Assembly: GCA_021521415.1 (NCBI GenBank)
Contig: JAIQDT010001933.1
Span: 310,001 to 374,000, forward strand
Length of the DNA stretch: 64,000 nucleotides
Source: Bidens hawaiensis
Lineage: Eukaryota; Streptophyta; Magnoliopsida; Asterales; Asteraceae
Direction: 5' to 3'
Part shown: piece by piece, positions 10,425-22,320 of the stretch
Numbering within the stretch: position 1 is the stretch's first letter
Layout of the letters: each line of letters starts with the position of its first letter
Made by a program: the position numbers and the translations under genes
Notes under the pieces: generated by a model
Seen by the model: only the letters and a program-made list of their open reading frames with translations
The model's database searches: none
What the model was told of the DNA's origin: nothing

Positions 10425-13400
10425 ATGGCAAAGCTTTCACTATGTGTTTTCATAATACTATCAATGTGGTGTTGCACCACCATTGCTGAATGTGATGTCA
10501 TGAAATACAAAGACCCGACACAACCGATAAATGTTCGGATAAAGGACTTAATGGATCGAATGACTTTGGCTGAGAAGATCGGTCAAATGGTACAGATTGA
10601 TCGACAAGTAGCTACACCTGACGTAATGCGTAATTACTTCATCCGTGAGTACGTTCAAATTAATTAAACTTATGTTTCTGTACTCATATGATTATATGAA
10701 CATTCTTTATTTATCTTATAGGGAGTTTGTTAAGCGGTGGAGGTAGTGTTCCCGCCAAAGAGGCGTCACCCGAGACATGGATTAACATGGTGAATGACTA
10801 CCAAAAAGGGTCATTATCGACTCGTTTAGGCATTCCTATGATCTATGGGATTGATGCTGTTCATGGCAATAGTAATGTTTATAATGCCACCATTTTCCCA
10901 CATAATGTTGGCCTCGGAGTAACAAGGTATGTAGTTTTGTTTGAATATTTTCGTTTAGTTGATAACGTACACTTTGATTTCCTATTACTGAGATGTTTTT
11001 TAATAGGGATCCTGAATTGGTTGAGAAGATTGGAGCTGCAACTGCTCTTGAAGTCCGAGCAACCGGGATTAACTATGCATTTGCACCTTGTGTTGCGGTA
11101 AATACTTTAAACATATCCGAGTGACCGATATACTGACATTTGTAGCATGATAGTTTTCTTGGAGTGACACTTTGATGCACATCAACAGGTTTGTAGGGAT
11201 CCAAGATGGGGTCGTTTCGAAAGTTATAGCGAAGATCCTAATATTGTTCGAGAAATGACTGACGTCATACCAGGACTTCAAGGGGAGATTCCTAGTAATG
11301 GTCGAAAAGGTGTTCCTTTTGTTGATGGACAGTAAGTTTTGATGCCGGTCTTTGTTTATTGTATAATTTTTACCATAATTAGGATATATATATAGTGAAA
11401 ATATCCAATACACTAATGCCTTAACGTACATTACGTACGCGAATCCATTTTTTCACGAATCGATCCATGAAAACACATTCAAACATCTCGGAATCGTCAA
11501 TACATATCCAATCAATCATATGTTCACCGAAAAAAAACAGTTTTGGATGGTTAATCGATCAATTTTTCACTTTTTTCACGAATACCGTTTTTTGAGCATT
11601 TGCTGAGCGTTTTCTGAGCGTTTTAGGTTTTTGCCTTTGTTTTTTTGCCTTTGAGCGTCTCGTGTACCTATCGTACGTTAAGGCATTAGCGTAAGGCATT
11701 AGCGTAAGGCATTAGCGTACAGTAGCTGCACCCTATATATATATATATATATAATTGAAGTTCAATTAAATAATTATCTCCATATATATACTCATATAAA
11801 TAGTTCACTGATAATACAATTTTGCAGACAAAAGGTTGCAGCTTGCGCCAAACACTTTGTTGGCGATGGTGGAACGACAAGAGGCATCAACGAAAACGAC
11901 ACAGTTACAGATTTTCATGGTTTATTGAGTACTCATATGCCCCCTTACTATGATGCAATTAGGAAGGGTGTTTCAACCATAATGGTTTCTTACTCTAGCT
12001 GGAATGGAGTCAAGATGCATAGAAGTCGAGAACTTATAACCGGATTTCTCAAGAACACACTTAGATTCAGAGTAAAAACTAATATTTTTCTTCTATAATC
12101 ACAAGATTAATTTTTTTCTTATTTTACATTGGAAATTAAAATGAACTTTTAAGTCATGTTTTGAACGGATTTGTGATCTCGGACTTTCAAGGTATTGACA
12201 AGATGACAGATCCAATTCATGCTAATTACACTTGGTCAATTCAAGAAAGCATTGGTGCTGGCTTAGACATGGTTGGTTATAATTAACTTAAATCCATTTA
12301 TGTGCAAACACGAGTTTAATTAAAATGTGGTGTGCTTACGAATCTTATTGTGACAAACTGTTGCAGATTATGGTTGGGTACAACTACTTTGAATTCATTG
12401 ACGGGCTAACCTACCTCGTGGAAAATAACTTCATCCCAATGAGTCGGATTAATGATGCAGTGAAAAGAATTTTACGGGTAAAGTTTGTGATGGGCCTGTT
12501 TGAAAATCCTTTAGCTGATTTAAGTATGCGGAAATACCTTGGAGTACAGGTTAGTTAAGATCTACTGTCATTTCAAAATATGTTAATCTTTATACATATA
12601 AAATGATATATTGGCGTCTATTATTCGTTGCTGATAAAATAGGATCACCGAGATTTGGCTAGGGAAGCAGTAAGAAAATCTTTAGTGTTGCTGAAGAATG
12701 GAAAATATGTTGATCAGCCGATGCTTCCCCTGCCGAAAAAATCAACAAAAATATTGGTAGCGGGTACTCATGCGGATAATATAGGCAATCAGTGTGGTGG
12801 CTGGACTATTGAATGGCATGGGAAAAGTGATAATATTACTAAAGGTATGCATCATGTGTTATAAATACAATCTTTTTATAGCATGGAGTATAACTATAAG
12901 TTCTATAACCACCCACATGAAAATAATGAATCATCTTTGTTGATGTTAACAACAGGTACAACCATTTTATCTGCTGTGAAAACACTGTTGACCCGACAAC
13001 AGAAGTTGTATATGTAGAGAACCCAACTCCTGAATTCATCAAGTCCAACAATTTCTCATATGCCATTGTGGTGACGGGCGAGCATCCATATGCCGAGTCA
13101 TATGGATATAACCAGAACTTAACAATCCCAGAACCGGGACCAACAACCATCATGAACGTATGCGAGTCTGTGAAGTGTGTAGTGGTGCTAATGTCGGGCC
13201 GGCCTGTGGTGATGGAGCCTTATGTTGCTAGCATGGATGCATTGGTGGCTGCATGGCTTCCAGGGAGTGAAGGACAAGGTGTAACTGATGTTTTGTTTGG
13301 TGATTATGGGTTCACGGGTAAACTTGCGCGTACTTGGTTCAAGACGGTTGATCAGCTTCCGATGAACGTTGGCGACCCGCATTATGACCCGTTGTACCCG

Positions 13401-13472
13401 TTCGATACGGGCTCACAACTGAACCTACCAAAGGATTTTATGGAAGCTTTAGAGTTTAGTATTTTGTTATGA
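10425..13472 (+). pseudogene. Glycoside hydrolase family 3 beta-glucosidase / glucan exohydrolase, apparently inactivated
   Basis: Nine exons fit the GH3 fold: 10425-10644, 10722-10926, 11007-11097, 11189-11331, 11828-12071, 12167-12271, 12367-12549, 12643-12844 and 12956-13472. They would give about 636 residues, the size of barley beta-glucan exohydrolase I. Residues 1-20 form a signal peptide ([14 protein letters not shown]), so the normal product is a secreted cell-wall enzyme trimming beta-glucans. [21 protein letters not shown] and the nucleophile segment VISDFQGID (Asp) are present. GEHPYAES carries the likely acid/base Glu. Two lesions are visible. The exon 6 acceptor reads ac instead of ag at 12165-12166. 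A 1-nt deletion lies near 12979-12984, where GTGAAA is followed by ACACTG; it creates a stop at 13015-13017, before the acid/base Glu. Either lesion could be a sequence error; both together suggest a pseudogene. Confidence 0.88.
11413..11689. mobile_element. MITE-like inverted-repeat element in GH3 intron 5
   Basis: The 17-bp ends ctaatgccttaacgtac (11413-11429) and gtacgttaaggcattag (11673-11689) are exact reverse complements and bound 277 bp of non-coding sequence. The right end is followed by two more copies of a 13-bp unit cgtaaggcattag. No flanking target duplication was evident, so the superfamily is unassigned. Confidence 0.7.
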
Positions 13473-14033
13473 TGGTTTTTTATATTGCAATTGAAAGACT
13501 TGTTTGAACATTATTTTATACTTACCAATATTAGTAATTGCTTATTAGAGGATGATCCTAATTCCTATTGATAGTGATGTTACTTTTTTTTCAGTTCTGG
13601 TTTCTATGCTTTTATTGAAAAGTATGAAACTCTGTTTTGAAATTCTATAAGTCAAATTAAGCCTATTGTTATTTACTTATTTACATCCAAGTCCGGGTCG
13701 GGTTGGATCGCATTTTGTATTCGTATTTATGACAAATGGAATGAATATGACGTAAATGGTAACCCTTATATTTCCAGGACTTGGTCACCGATCAAGCTTT
13801 TAAACATTTTTATATCTTTTAAAATTGAAGAAACAAATGTATTAAGTATCATGATCAAACACAAATACTTTAAAACAACTATGTTAGTGTCTCGTGTAAC
13901 ATATGGATTAAAAATATACATATATGAGTTAAATGAACATTATATTGCATTATGAATATTAATGAGTATGTAATTACATATTTCTTAAAATACATAAATT
14001 TGTAAGGATAACTTGTATATACATATTAAAAAA
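13473..14033. other. 3' flank of the GH3 gene; nothing further recognised
   Basis: AT-rich sequence with no supported ORF or RNA gene. The first ~150 bases are likely GH3 3' UTR. Confidence 0.45.
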
Positions 14034-14188
14034 ATAAGAAGCAGTGGTGGATCCAGAAAATTTTCACACAGTGGTCGGGAATTTTTATGGTCGGTACTAA
14101 TACAACTGTCGGGTCGAATTGGATCGGGTCGAGTCGGTCATATATATAAAAAAAAGATTACCAAACAAAATATTAGATAACAAATATA

Positions 14189-14419
14189 TTAAAGTTGTTC
14201 TCTACGAGTTTTTATTTTTTGAAATCTAACCATTACATCTACTTTAACATTGACAAACAAGTCTTTCTCAATGTAACAAATACAATTGTCGCTTAAATTT
14301 TCATCACCCATTCGATTACGCAGATCGGACTTCACATACTTCATCGCCGAAAACGATCTTTCAACGGTTGCGGTTGCGACGGGTAATACAAGAGCTAACT
14401 TTAATAAACGATACACCAA
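14189..14419 (-). pseudogene. hAT transposase C-terminal dimerisation domain fragment
   Basis: The fragment of about 76 residues contains LALVLPVATATVERSFSAM, followed by KSDLRNRMGDENLSD and CYIEKD. This matches the conserved hAT family C-terminal dimerisation region found in plant zinc-finger MYM-like and TTF-type hAT transposases. The catalytic RNase H-like domain upstream is missing, so it cannot be active. It sits inside an element with matching hAT termini and target duplication, which supports the call independently. Confidence 0.88.
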
Positions 14420-14525
14420 TGCAAAGGAATGGTATTTCTTTGTTTTGAACCATTAATTGAACAAGACTTGCTAAACCATTCAAGTTTTTAAATCGTTTAT
14501 CTCCTTTCAAATTAACGATGTATGT

Positions 14526-14546
14526 CACGAGTCCCCCCCCCCCCCC
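14526..14546. repeat. Homopolymer C run
   Basis: About 15 consecutive cytosines inside the hAT element. It is a likely site of sequencing length error. Confidence 0.7.
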
Positions 14547-15230
14547 ATTTTTTACATAGTCTTAAATATCATAAACCTAAAATCTAAAAGTCAAACTAAA
14601 TTAGACATAAATTGAATGTATTATGTTATACCTGGAAAGCCGGAAACAATTTTAGTAGATGTGAGGGTTGTTGCCTGTTGGAAACTTGGAAACAATTTGT
14701 AGTGCAGTAGTGGACGTGAGATTGTGTGAGAAGACAAGGTGTCAAGGACGACGTGAGATTGGTCGGAATTTCCGATTCAGGTGAGGCGGTAACTAGTGAG
14801 ACGAAAGGACGAAGTGAGGCAATAGAGGCGGTCAAAAAAATAAATTTTAGAAGTTAGAATGTGATTGAGTTTTGGGCTAAAAATTGAGTAGGGTTTGAAT
14901 TGGGTCTTGGGCTTCAAAATTGGATTGGATATTGGACTAATGGACTTGTTAATATTAAAGTCAAATTTAATAGGAAAAATTGTTTATATAACGTTTATAT
15001 AATTATATTTATAAAATTGTCATTGTATTTTTTTTGTTTGGGTTAGTCTCAAAATCTCATGGGGTTCGTCTCGAAATTATACAGCGTACGGCTTCAAAGT
15101 TTCACAGATGTCGGTTCCAAAATTTTACAGGGGTCGGTCGTGAATTTTTCGATATATTAACACTAATTTTTTTTTCACAGGGGACGAGGGACACCCCTCA
15201 CATGTGAGTGGCTACGCCCCTAATAAGAAG

Positions 15231-16218
15231 GTTATCATGAAATTATCTTAGTTGACTTAGTAAGTCATCGTTGAGTTCTATATCCATCCGCAATTTGTAT
15301 AAAAGATATTTTTATTTTTAATAAAAAATTAAATATTAAAAATGTTGAACCCGAGTCAAACCATTTCAAAACCCGCGTGACCACCTCCTCCGACCGTTTC
15401 ACTTGTGAATCAATCAATTCTCCATCATTAGCCATTAACAACAAACGTTCACCTCCGACCCATAAAAACATCCTCAACCTCAATCGCTATGGAATCATAC
15501 ACTGACTCCTTCCTCTCTCTCTATTCAGGCAACTATCCGACAACCTCAAACAGACATCTGGACATTATTATTCGACTACTTCACCAGATTTTTTTGTCTC
15601 TGTGAATCACTCTACCGCCGCATTCGATTGTTCCGGCAAACTATTTTTAAGTGTTAATCACAACCCTGCATCAAAATCTGTGGTAATATTCTTGAATCCT
15701 TTCTTTATAATATTTTGGAAAAGCAATATTAATATATCTGAGTTTTATAATTTATAGATTTAAGAATTCATAAATATCATTATTAATAAATATGTAATTA
15801 TATAAATTTAACAGTATTTATATGGAATAATGATATAAAATGGTTTTAGTTAATTATATGGAAGATGGTGGACATGGACTAACCAGTATTGTCTGCGATT
15901 GCGGGCCCGGTAGCCGGGCTTTGTTCATTGGCCGGTCAAAAAAGTTAATCTATGTATATTATGTATGCTAAGAAATAAGTGGCTGTTGAAAATATACAAT
16001 AAATGTGGAAGATTTTTACTTGGAAATAAAGTTTGATTTAGTATTTTCAAATTGCTTATTTTTACAATTAATCCCATATCTCACTAGAATCAGTAACAGT
16101 TAAATTCATTCAAATTTGCTTCAATGTCAACTTAATGTTTCCATCTACTTATAGCTTTTTCAAAGGTATTTCTTGTTCATTTTAAGTGATTTATGTTTTA
16201 GTATTTTGAGATACGACA
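15231..16218 (+). promoter_or_regulatory. Upstream region and probable 5' UTR intron of the transporter gene
   Basis: A pyrimidine-rich segment (cttcctctctctctatt near 15510) and the following ~150 bases look like a plant 5' leader ending at a donor (aatctgtg/gtaata) near 15683. The ATG-bearing exon starts after an acceptor just before 16219. The intron is AT-rich and carries no recognised element. No TATA box is claimed. Confidence 0.4.
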
Positions 16219-19200
16219 ATGACGAATAACAATGCCAAAGCTGGTCAAGGAGACAAGCCCGCTCAAGGAGACAAGTCTGGTCATGGTGACAAGTCGAAAC
16301 AAGCCGCTCCTAAGCAAGAGTTACAGCCACAACCAGTTATGGAGCAACTTTCGGGTGTTCAATATTGTGTTAATAGTCCACCCCCGTGGAGTAAGCATTC
16401 TCTTGTATTTCAATATTATCTTGAAAACTGCCAAAAAAACGTACATAATGTATAAAAGATAACCAGAAATGGTGAGACGGAGAAACAATAGTTTTCTGTA
16501 TACCATGTTCAAATTAGATACACGAATAAATGCATTATATTGTTTTCGCGATTCACAACATATTAATACAGGGAACTTATAATTCTTTTATGTTTGTAAA
16601 TGTAGAGGACACGGTGTTATTAGGATTCCAACATTATATTTTGACACTAGGTACCACAGTCTTGATACCTACCATGGCAGTTTCTCAAATGGGCGGCGAC
16701 AATGTAAGTTATATAGTGATATGAACTTTGAATAAAGATGTTAATTACTATTTTTTTAAATCTTGTTGGATTGAACATGCAGGCTGAGAAAGCTAGGGTG
16801 ATCCAAACACTGCTTTTCCTAACAGGATTTAACACGTTAATCCAAACCATATTTGGTACTCGGTTACCATCGGTTGTTGGTGGTTCATACGCGTTTTTAC
16901 TCCCTGTTTTCTCCATCATTCATGCCAAACGATATGATGCATATCAGGATCCTCATGAGGTATGCAAATCTTTTTAGATGATATGATATTTCAAGGGCGT
17001 TTTATGGTTTTTATCTCCCACTGATGTTTATTTGGTTGTTTATGGTACTTTATAAGAGATTTGCACAAACGATGAGAGGCATACAAGGTCCACTTGTCGT
17101 CGCATCTGCGTTTCAAATGATTCTTGGATACCTAGGCTTGTGGAGGAACATTATCAAGTAAAGTGTTTGATTAGATCAAATTCGTTTTTTTTCTTCTTAT
17201 TTTTGAGTTTTATTGTTATATTTTATAACTTTGAATATGTATAGGTACCTTAGCCCTCTTTCAGTTGTTCCTCTTGTTACATTTACTGGCCTTGGGCTAT
17301 ATTATCTTGCTTTTCCCATGGTAAGAACAATTTACATGTATCTTTATATGTTATTTTTTTTTATTTTTGTTAAAACTAACAATCAAGATGAAATAAATTT
17401 TTTTTTTCCTATTCATGTAGCTTAAAAGATGCGTGGAAATCGGGCTTGCGGAAATAGTCTTGACCGTCGCCATCTCACAGGCAAGGTTTCAATCACTACT
17501 TTATAAATGGAATGGCCCCGTTATATATATATATATATATATTATCTAAGACAAAACAAGAAACTGATTTATTCTTTGTGTTGATTTGCAATAAATAAAA
17601 TGCTTTAAGTAATCAAAAACAGGGCCTAAAGCAATAAATGAATTAGTAAATGAAACTATGAAAGAAAAAAGAAAGTAAAAAAGACAAATTAATATCCTCT
17701 CTGACCGCCCCGGTTCAATTTGTCCAAGGCAGTTCAATTAGAGTCAACCAGACTGGTTATACATCAGGTTCTCGGTCTGACCGACTGGTCTTGTCTGGTT
17801 CTGAAAATAAAGCAAATAACCAAAGGCTTACATGATAAAACTAATTAACAGTGCTTTATATTAACATTTGCAGTATCTTCCTAAATATGTAACATGCAAA
17901 GGGCCGGTATGCGATCGATACGCCGTGTTGTTTTCTGTCTCCGTTATATGGGCGTGCGCAGGAATCTTGACATTGAGTGGCGCGTATGCCAAATCTACAA
18001 AAGCTTCAAACACTTGTCGTACCGATAGTTCAGGACTTATACAAGGAGCTCCATGGTGAACCATTTTCAATATTTTTATTTAGAACAATGCACCATGTTA
18101 TGTTGTATCTCTATGTGATATTAAATCACTACTTACAGGATATATATGCCTTATCCATTTCAATGGGGTACCCCAACTTTCGATATAGAAGAAGTTTTAA
18201 TGATGGTAGTTGCTTCATTTGTCTCTACCATTGAGGTTAGTATTTTTTCTTATCTTTACTCAATAGCCTATAGTTAAACCATTACTATAAAACAGTTCTT
18301 TTTTTTTCTAGTGAACATTTATTTTGCAAATTCATTTTCAATTATTTCATGTGCAGTCCACCGGTTCGTTCCTCGCAACAGCACGATTAGGAAGTGCGAC
18401 TCCTGTGCCCCCTTTTGTTTTAAGTCGAGGTGTTGGCTGGCTGGTATGTTGTAACTGTATGTTTGAATTGGTTTTATTAGTTTCTATACTTATTCAAGAA
18501 AATTTAAACCTTATTGATTTGTGGTAGGGATTTGGGACTTTCCTAGGTAGCATGTGCGGTACGCCAACTGGATTTGCTGCATCAGTGTAATGACCCTCAT
18601 TTAACGCTTGTTGTTAACAATCATGTGACAAGGAATATGTTTTTCCTTAAGTCTTACGAGCATAAAAATGGTGATTTGTAGGGAAAATTGTGGTGCACTG
18701 ACATTAACTAGAGTTGGAAGTCGACGTGTTATTCAAATATCAGCTGGTTTTATGATCTTCTTTTCTGTCTTTGGTAACATGAATAGTCCTTCCTCCTCTT
18801 ATATCTTTATATGTTATCTTTACTTGTTCCGTTCGTTCATATTTATTAGGGTTATAAACAAGCCAAAGTGCTCTAAAGATTCGCTAGCTAAAAATTTGAA
18901 TAGATCCTAGCCTAAATGAGCCTAAAAATAAGCTCGTTTGATAAACAAGTTGGAGCCCGAGCTTCACTTATCAAGCTCGATAGGCTTGCAAGCCCAAACG
19001 AGCCCACTGCTTTTACAACTTTTAATTAATGTGTTAAATATATATATTTACTTAAATAGTCTTATTATGAAAACAATTAAATAGTTTATATTTTGTCATA
19101 TATAAAAGTTATAATATAAATATATATAATATAATTATAAATGCATATAAATTAATTACGAAAATAATCAATAAACAATAAATGAGCTCTGGCTTGAAAA

Positions 19201-20625
19201 ACTAGTCACTGGCAGTGAAAAAACTTTTGAAACGGAGCTCGAAACGAGCTGAGCTCGAGCTTAAATGAGATTAGGCTTGGCTCGTATACACTCCTAATGT
19301 TCATTTATTTGATAAACTAACAAACATGAACACAAATTTTTGTTTATTTAATTAAACGAACTAACATGAACCGTTTGTGCATTTTGATTTGTTTATGCTC
19401 GTTTATTTACATTTATTTATGCTCACTGCATATTCACTATGTTTGCTTGTTGAAAATATTAACGTGCTTTAGCTTTTCAACAGGAAAATTTGGGGCTGTT
19501 TTCGCCTCTATACCTTTGCCAATCAGCGCGGCTTTGTACTGCGTCTTTTTCGGCTGCGTTGGTATGTCACTATGTCATGGTTCCAAATTTATGCTACATT
19601 TTCTAATATGTTCTATGTACCATTTGAAATAACCATTGATTGTTTGTGTTCAGCTTCCACGGGTCTAGGTCACTTGCAGTTCTGTAACCTCAACAGTTTC
19701 AGGACCAAATTCATATTAGGTCTGTCTTTCTCGCTCGGACTTACGCTTCCACAGTTCTTTCGGGAAAAGTGGGTAGTCACTGGCCATAGTCCGGTGTTCA
19801 CGCATTCGAGATGGGTATGCTTGAGTTGTCATTTAAACAATTACAACTTGCTGTTATTGGGAACACTTTTGTGAGTGAAAATATAATAGTGCACAACATC
19901 ACTTCTATTGTCTATTGTCTAAAAGATATATGTGTCACCAATCCTACACATGTACAAATTTGTGTCCTGCTTAGGGCTAAACAAGCCTAGCTGCCGAGCC
20001 AGCTTTAGCTTGAGCGTGAGCTCGAAGTTAAACGAACCAGTTTGGCTAGGCATGAAAACAAAAAAACAAAGAGCTAAAATTTTGAGTCAAACTCGGCTTG
20101 GATAAAGGTCAAGACAGCTCATTTGTTTATCAAATTTTTTATAAATTTTGTATTTTCTTACATATAGATAGATATAACAACAAAACACTATTTCTTGTAC
20201 ATATGAATTAATATAAAAAAATGATTTGGTGAGTTTTTTTCCTACAAAAGCAAGCTCACCTTGGCTAGCTCGTTTTGAAATTTAAATTAGTTAGTTCGGC
20301 CTGGCCATTTAATTTACGAGCCTACTTTAAGCGTGTTTGTCAGTTATCTTTTACCCAACTCCCAAGGTCCTATCACTTGTGAAACAAATCCTATATAATT
20401 TTGCTTTTATGGATGCAGATTGACAACATGTTAAGTGTGGTTATGCTGTCGCATGCAAGTGTTGCGTTAATGATTGCTATGGTACTCGACTGTACGCTTG
20501 GTCTAGTAGACAACGAGAATGGCAAGACTTGGTGGACGAAGTTTGAGGTGTACGATAAAGACGTTCGATCCAATGAGTTCTATAGACTTCCTTGGAAACT
20601 TAACAAGTTATTCCCAGCTCTTTAA
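16219..20625 (+). CDS. Nucleobase-ascorbate transporter (NAT/NCS2 family)
   Basis: Fourteen exons join without a lesion to 548 residues: 16219-16390, 16606-16703, 16783-16959, 17057-17157, 17245-17320, 17421-17480, 17874-18055, 18139-18235, 18357-18443, 18528-18586, 18682-18773, 19484-19561, 19654-19814 and 20419-20625. The N-terminus is hydrophilic with repeated QGDK/HGDK units. The first membrane segment has the family's QH pair (GFQHYILTLGTTVLIPT). The NAT signature, [QEP]-N-x-G-x4-T-[RKG], appears as ENCGALTLTR. The C-terminus ends YRLPWKLNKLFPAL, typical of plant members. The family moves uracil, xanthine/uric acid or ascorbate with protons across the plasma membrane; which substrate applies here cannot be told. 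Intron 6 uses a GC donor (CAG/GCAAGG): using the GT 8 bases later would break the frame. Introns 11 and 13 hold element remnants. Confidence 0.95.
18847..19296. mobile_element. hAT-like non-autonomous element in transporter intron 11
   Basis: The ends tagggttataaacaagccaa and (reverse complement of the right end) taggagtgtatacgagccaa are imperfect inverted repeats. The interior is rich in gagctcga and caagctcg motifs, as in the element at 51968-55168. No clean target duplication was found. Confidence 0.6.
19974..20362. mobile_element. hAT-like remnant in transporter intron 13
   Basis: Starts tagggctaaacaagcc and has the same gagctcgaa / aagctcacc-rich composition as its neighbour in intron 11, with AT-rich middle sequence. 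The right boundary is uncertain and no target duplication was seen. Confidence 0.4.
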
Positions 20626-20709
20626 CGCGTGTGCTTTCGATCCAATGAGTTCTATAGACTTCCTTGGAAACTTAACAAGTTATTCCCAGCTCTTTAACGC
20701 GTGTGCTTT
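20564..20709 (+). repeat. 72-bp tandem duplication across the transporter stop codon
   Basis: Two identical-looking units start at ttcgatccaatgagttc (20564 and 20636). The first encodes the last ~20 residues and stop of the transporter. The second repeats the same coding tail, stop and the start of the 3' UTR just downstream. It leaves the protein unchanged but duplicates the terminal coding exon segment in the 3' UTR. Confidence 0.93.
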
Positions 20710-22185
20710 CTGAACATTTTTTCTAGCGCTTGTTCATTTACGCAAGTCCGGTTGATCACCTACCCAATAATTCATGTATCTAGAAGATGAAAATCGGCCA
20801 AGTGGCATTTTCATTCATTCTTAATACAAACCATAATAATGCAAAAACAGAGCTGGTTGCAAATATAGTTTATGATTCTTTTGTGGTTCATTCGATTTGG
20901 TTATAAGCTCAAATCTATCTATGATCAATGGTTTGGTTATAAATTTGCATGACCGGCATTCTGTTTACAAATGGTTCGTTTGTTAGAGAAGACGATTCGA
21001 TTACTTCGGCTAACTGTTAGCAATACTTCAAAGTACAACATTTCACCCACTTTTCTATACTATATGTTTTTAGTTTGAACGAAAAATGATTTCATTTACA
21101 ATTTTTCATTAAATGAGTTTAAAGCATAAAGCTGATAAGTTCACATATAAGAACTTGATACTGACAAGTCTTGGAATATATGCAACCTGGAACTAATGAT
21201 GTCCAACTCTCTGTTTGGTTTATGATTTATACATGATTAAAGCCAAATCAATTTATCAAGTAATTAAATAGTTAATTGAATTTGAAAACAAAGCAGTTTT
21301 TTGTTCCATTTATAAAACACAATCTTTAGACATTAGTTTATTATGATTTTATCTATTCATAAGTGCTTGGGTATCCATGGATTGTGGACATGCCTATTGA
21401 TCGTATAGATAAGATATTTTAATAGTGTTCTTCAAATTTCAATTGAATAATTGAAAGATAAAACAATAACGAATACCGAATATGCACAACGGTTTGAAAT
21501 AATGTATATTAGAATTAGAATTAGCTCAAAGACGACCCCTTCTCTATACTTAATGAACCATCACAACGGTTGTTTGAAATGACACAATTCTTCGTGAAAA
21601 GTATATTAATTGATGATGTTAGTTATCAATTAGTAGGTAATCCATAGAACTAACTTGGTTATGTTGATGTTCTCATTTGCTACTCATGTCCTAACTAATG
21701 GCCACAATTGATCGGTTATTACAAATCAACTACATTTGTCAGTTTGGACCCCAAGTCCCCAAGTTGTTGCTATTCTTTGTTGTCATGTAACATGTCATTG
21801 ATTAGTAGAACTTGTGATAACCACTAATCAATTTCAAAAAACTTTTCATAAATCATTCAATTTGAGTCACCTTTCACCGAGACGCTTGGCTAATCTCCTA
21901 AGATAGTTAATCCGTTGAGTGGATCAAACTCCGAAGAAATAAGAGAAAGAACAAAACATTTTAATTCATAATTTTCTTCTTAATTAATTCAACAACGTAC
22001 AACATTATATAGGCTTACAAGGAAAACAATAAAATAACTAACATGATCATGGAACGATAACTCACTAACCTACAAACAATAATAAAATACATAAAATAAA
22101 GAAAACCAATGTAGTAATATTCCTAACTACAAGGAACAATGAACATGCGATGAAGGCCATGCAACGTGGTCATGTATCACTACCC
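20710..22185. other. Intergenic, AT-rich; nothing recognised
   Basis: Includes the transporter 3' UTR in its first ~200 bases. From about 21880 a segment (ccgttgagtggatcaaactcc) resembles decayed LTR-type sequence, but no boundaries are supportable. Confidence 0.4.
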
Positions 22186-22320
22186 TCAACCCACCAAAAA
22201 AACGACGCCCCCTTTCCACCATGGCGCAACTCCTAACCCACCAAAGGAGTGACACCCCCTTTTACCATGATGCTATCCCTAACCCACCAAAGAAACAATG
22301 CCCCCTTAAATACCCTGGTC
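22186..22320 (+). repeat. Three diverged ~46-bp tandem units
   Basis: Units start cccaccaaa and contain cgccccctt/acaccccctt/tgccccctt, then caccatg or taccatg and a cctaa end. They occur near 22191, 22237 and 22283. Copies differ at several positions. They are non-coding. Confidence 0.6.

Larger units (their letters stand above)
14042..15222 (-). mobile_element. Internally deleted hAT transposon with 8-bp target duplication
   Basis: The element starts cagtggtggatcc and ends ggctacgcccct plus a, imperfect inverted termini (CAGTGGTGGATCC against TAGGGGCGTAGCC). Perfect 8-bp repeats ataagaag flank it at 14034-14041 and 15223-15230. Inside, on the minus strand, lies a remnant of a hAT transposase C-terminal domain. 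The 1181-bp length is far below a full hAT element, so most of the transposase is gone. Confidence 0.85.

Noticed and set aside
17481..17488. GT donor at CAGGCAAG/GTTTCA for transporter exon 6
   Set aside because: Would add 8 bases and break the frame; GC donor is required.
18060..18234. Independent ORF of 85 codons within the transporter
   Set aside because: Runs through intron 7 and reads exon 8 out of frame.
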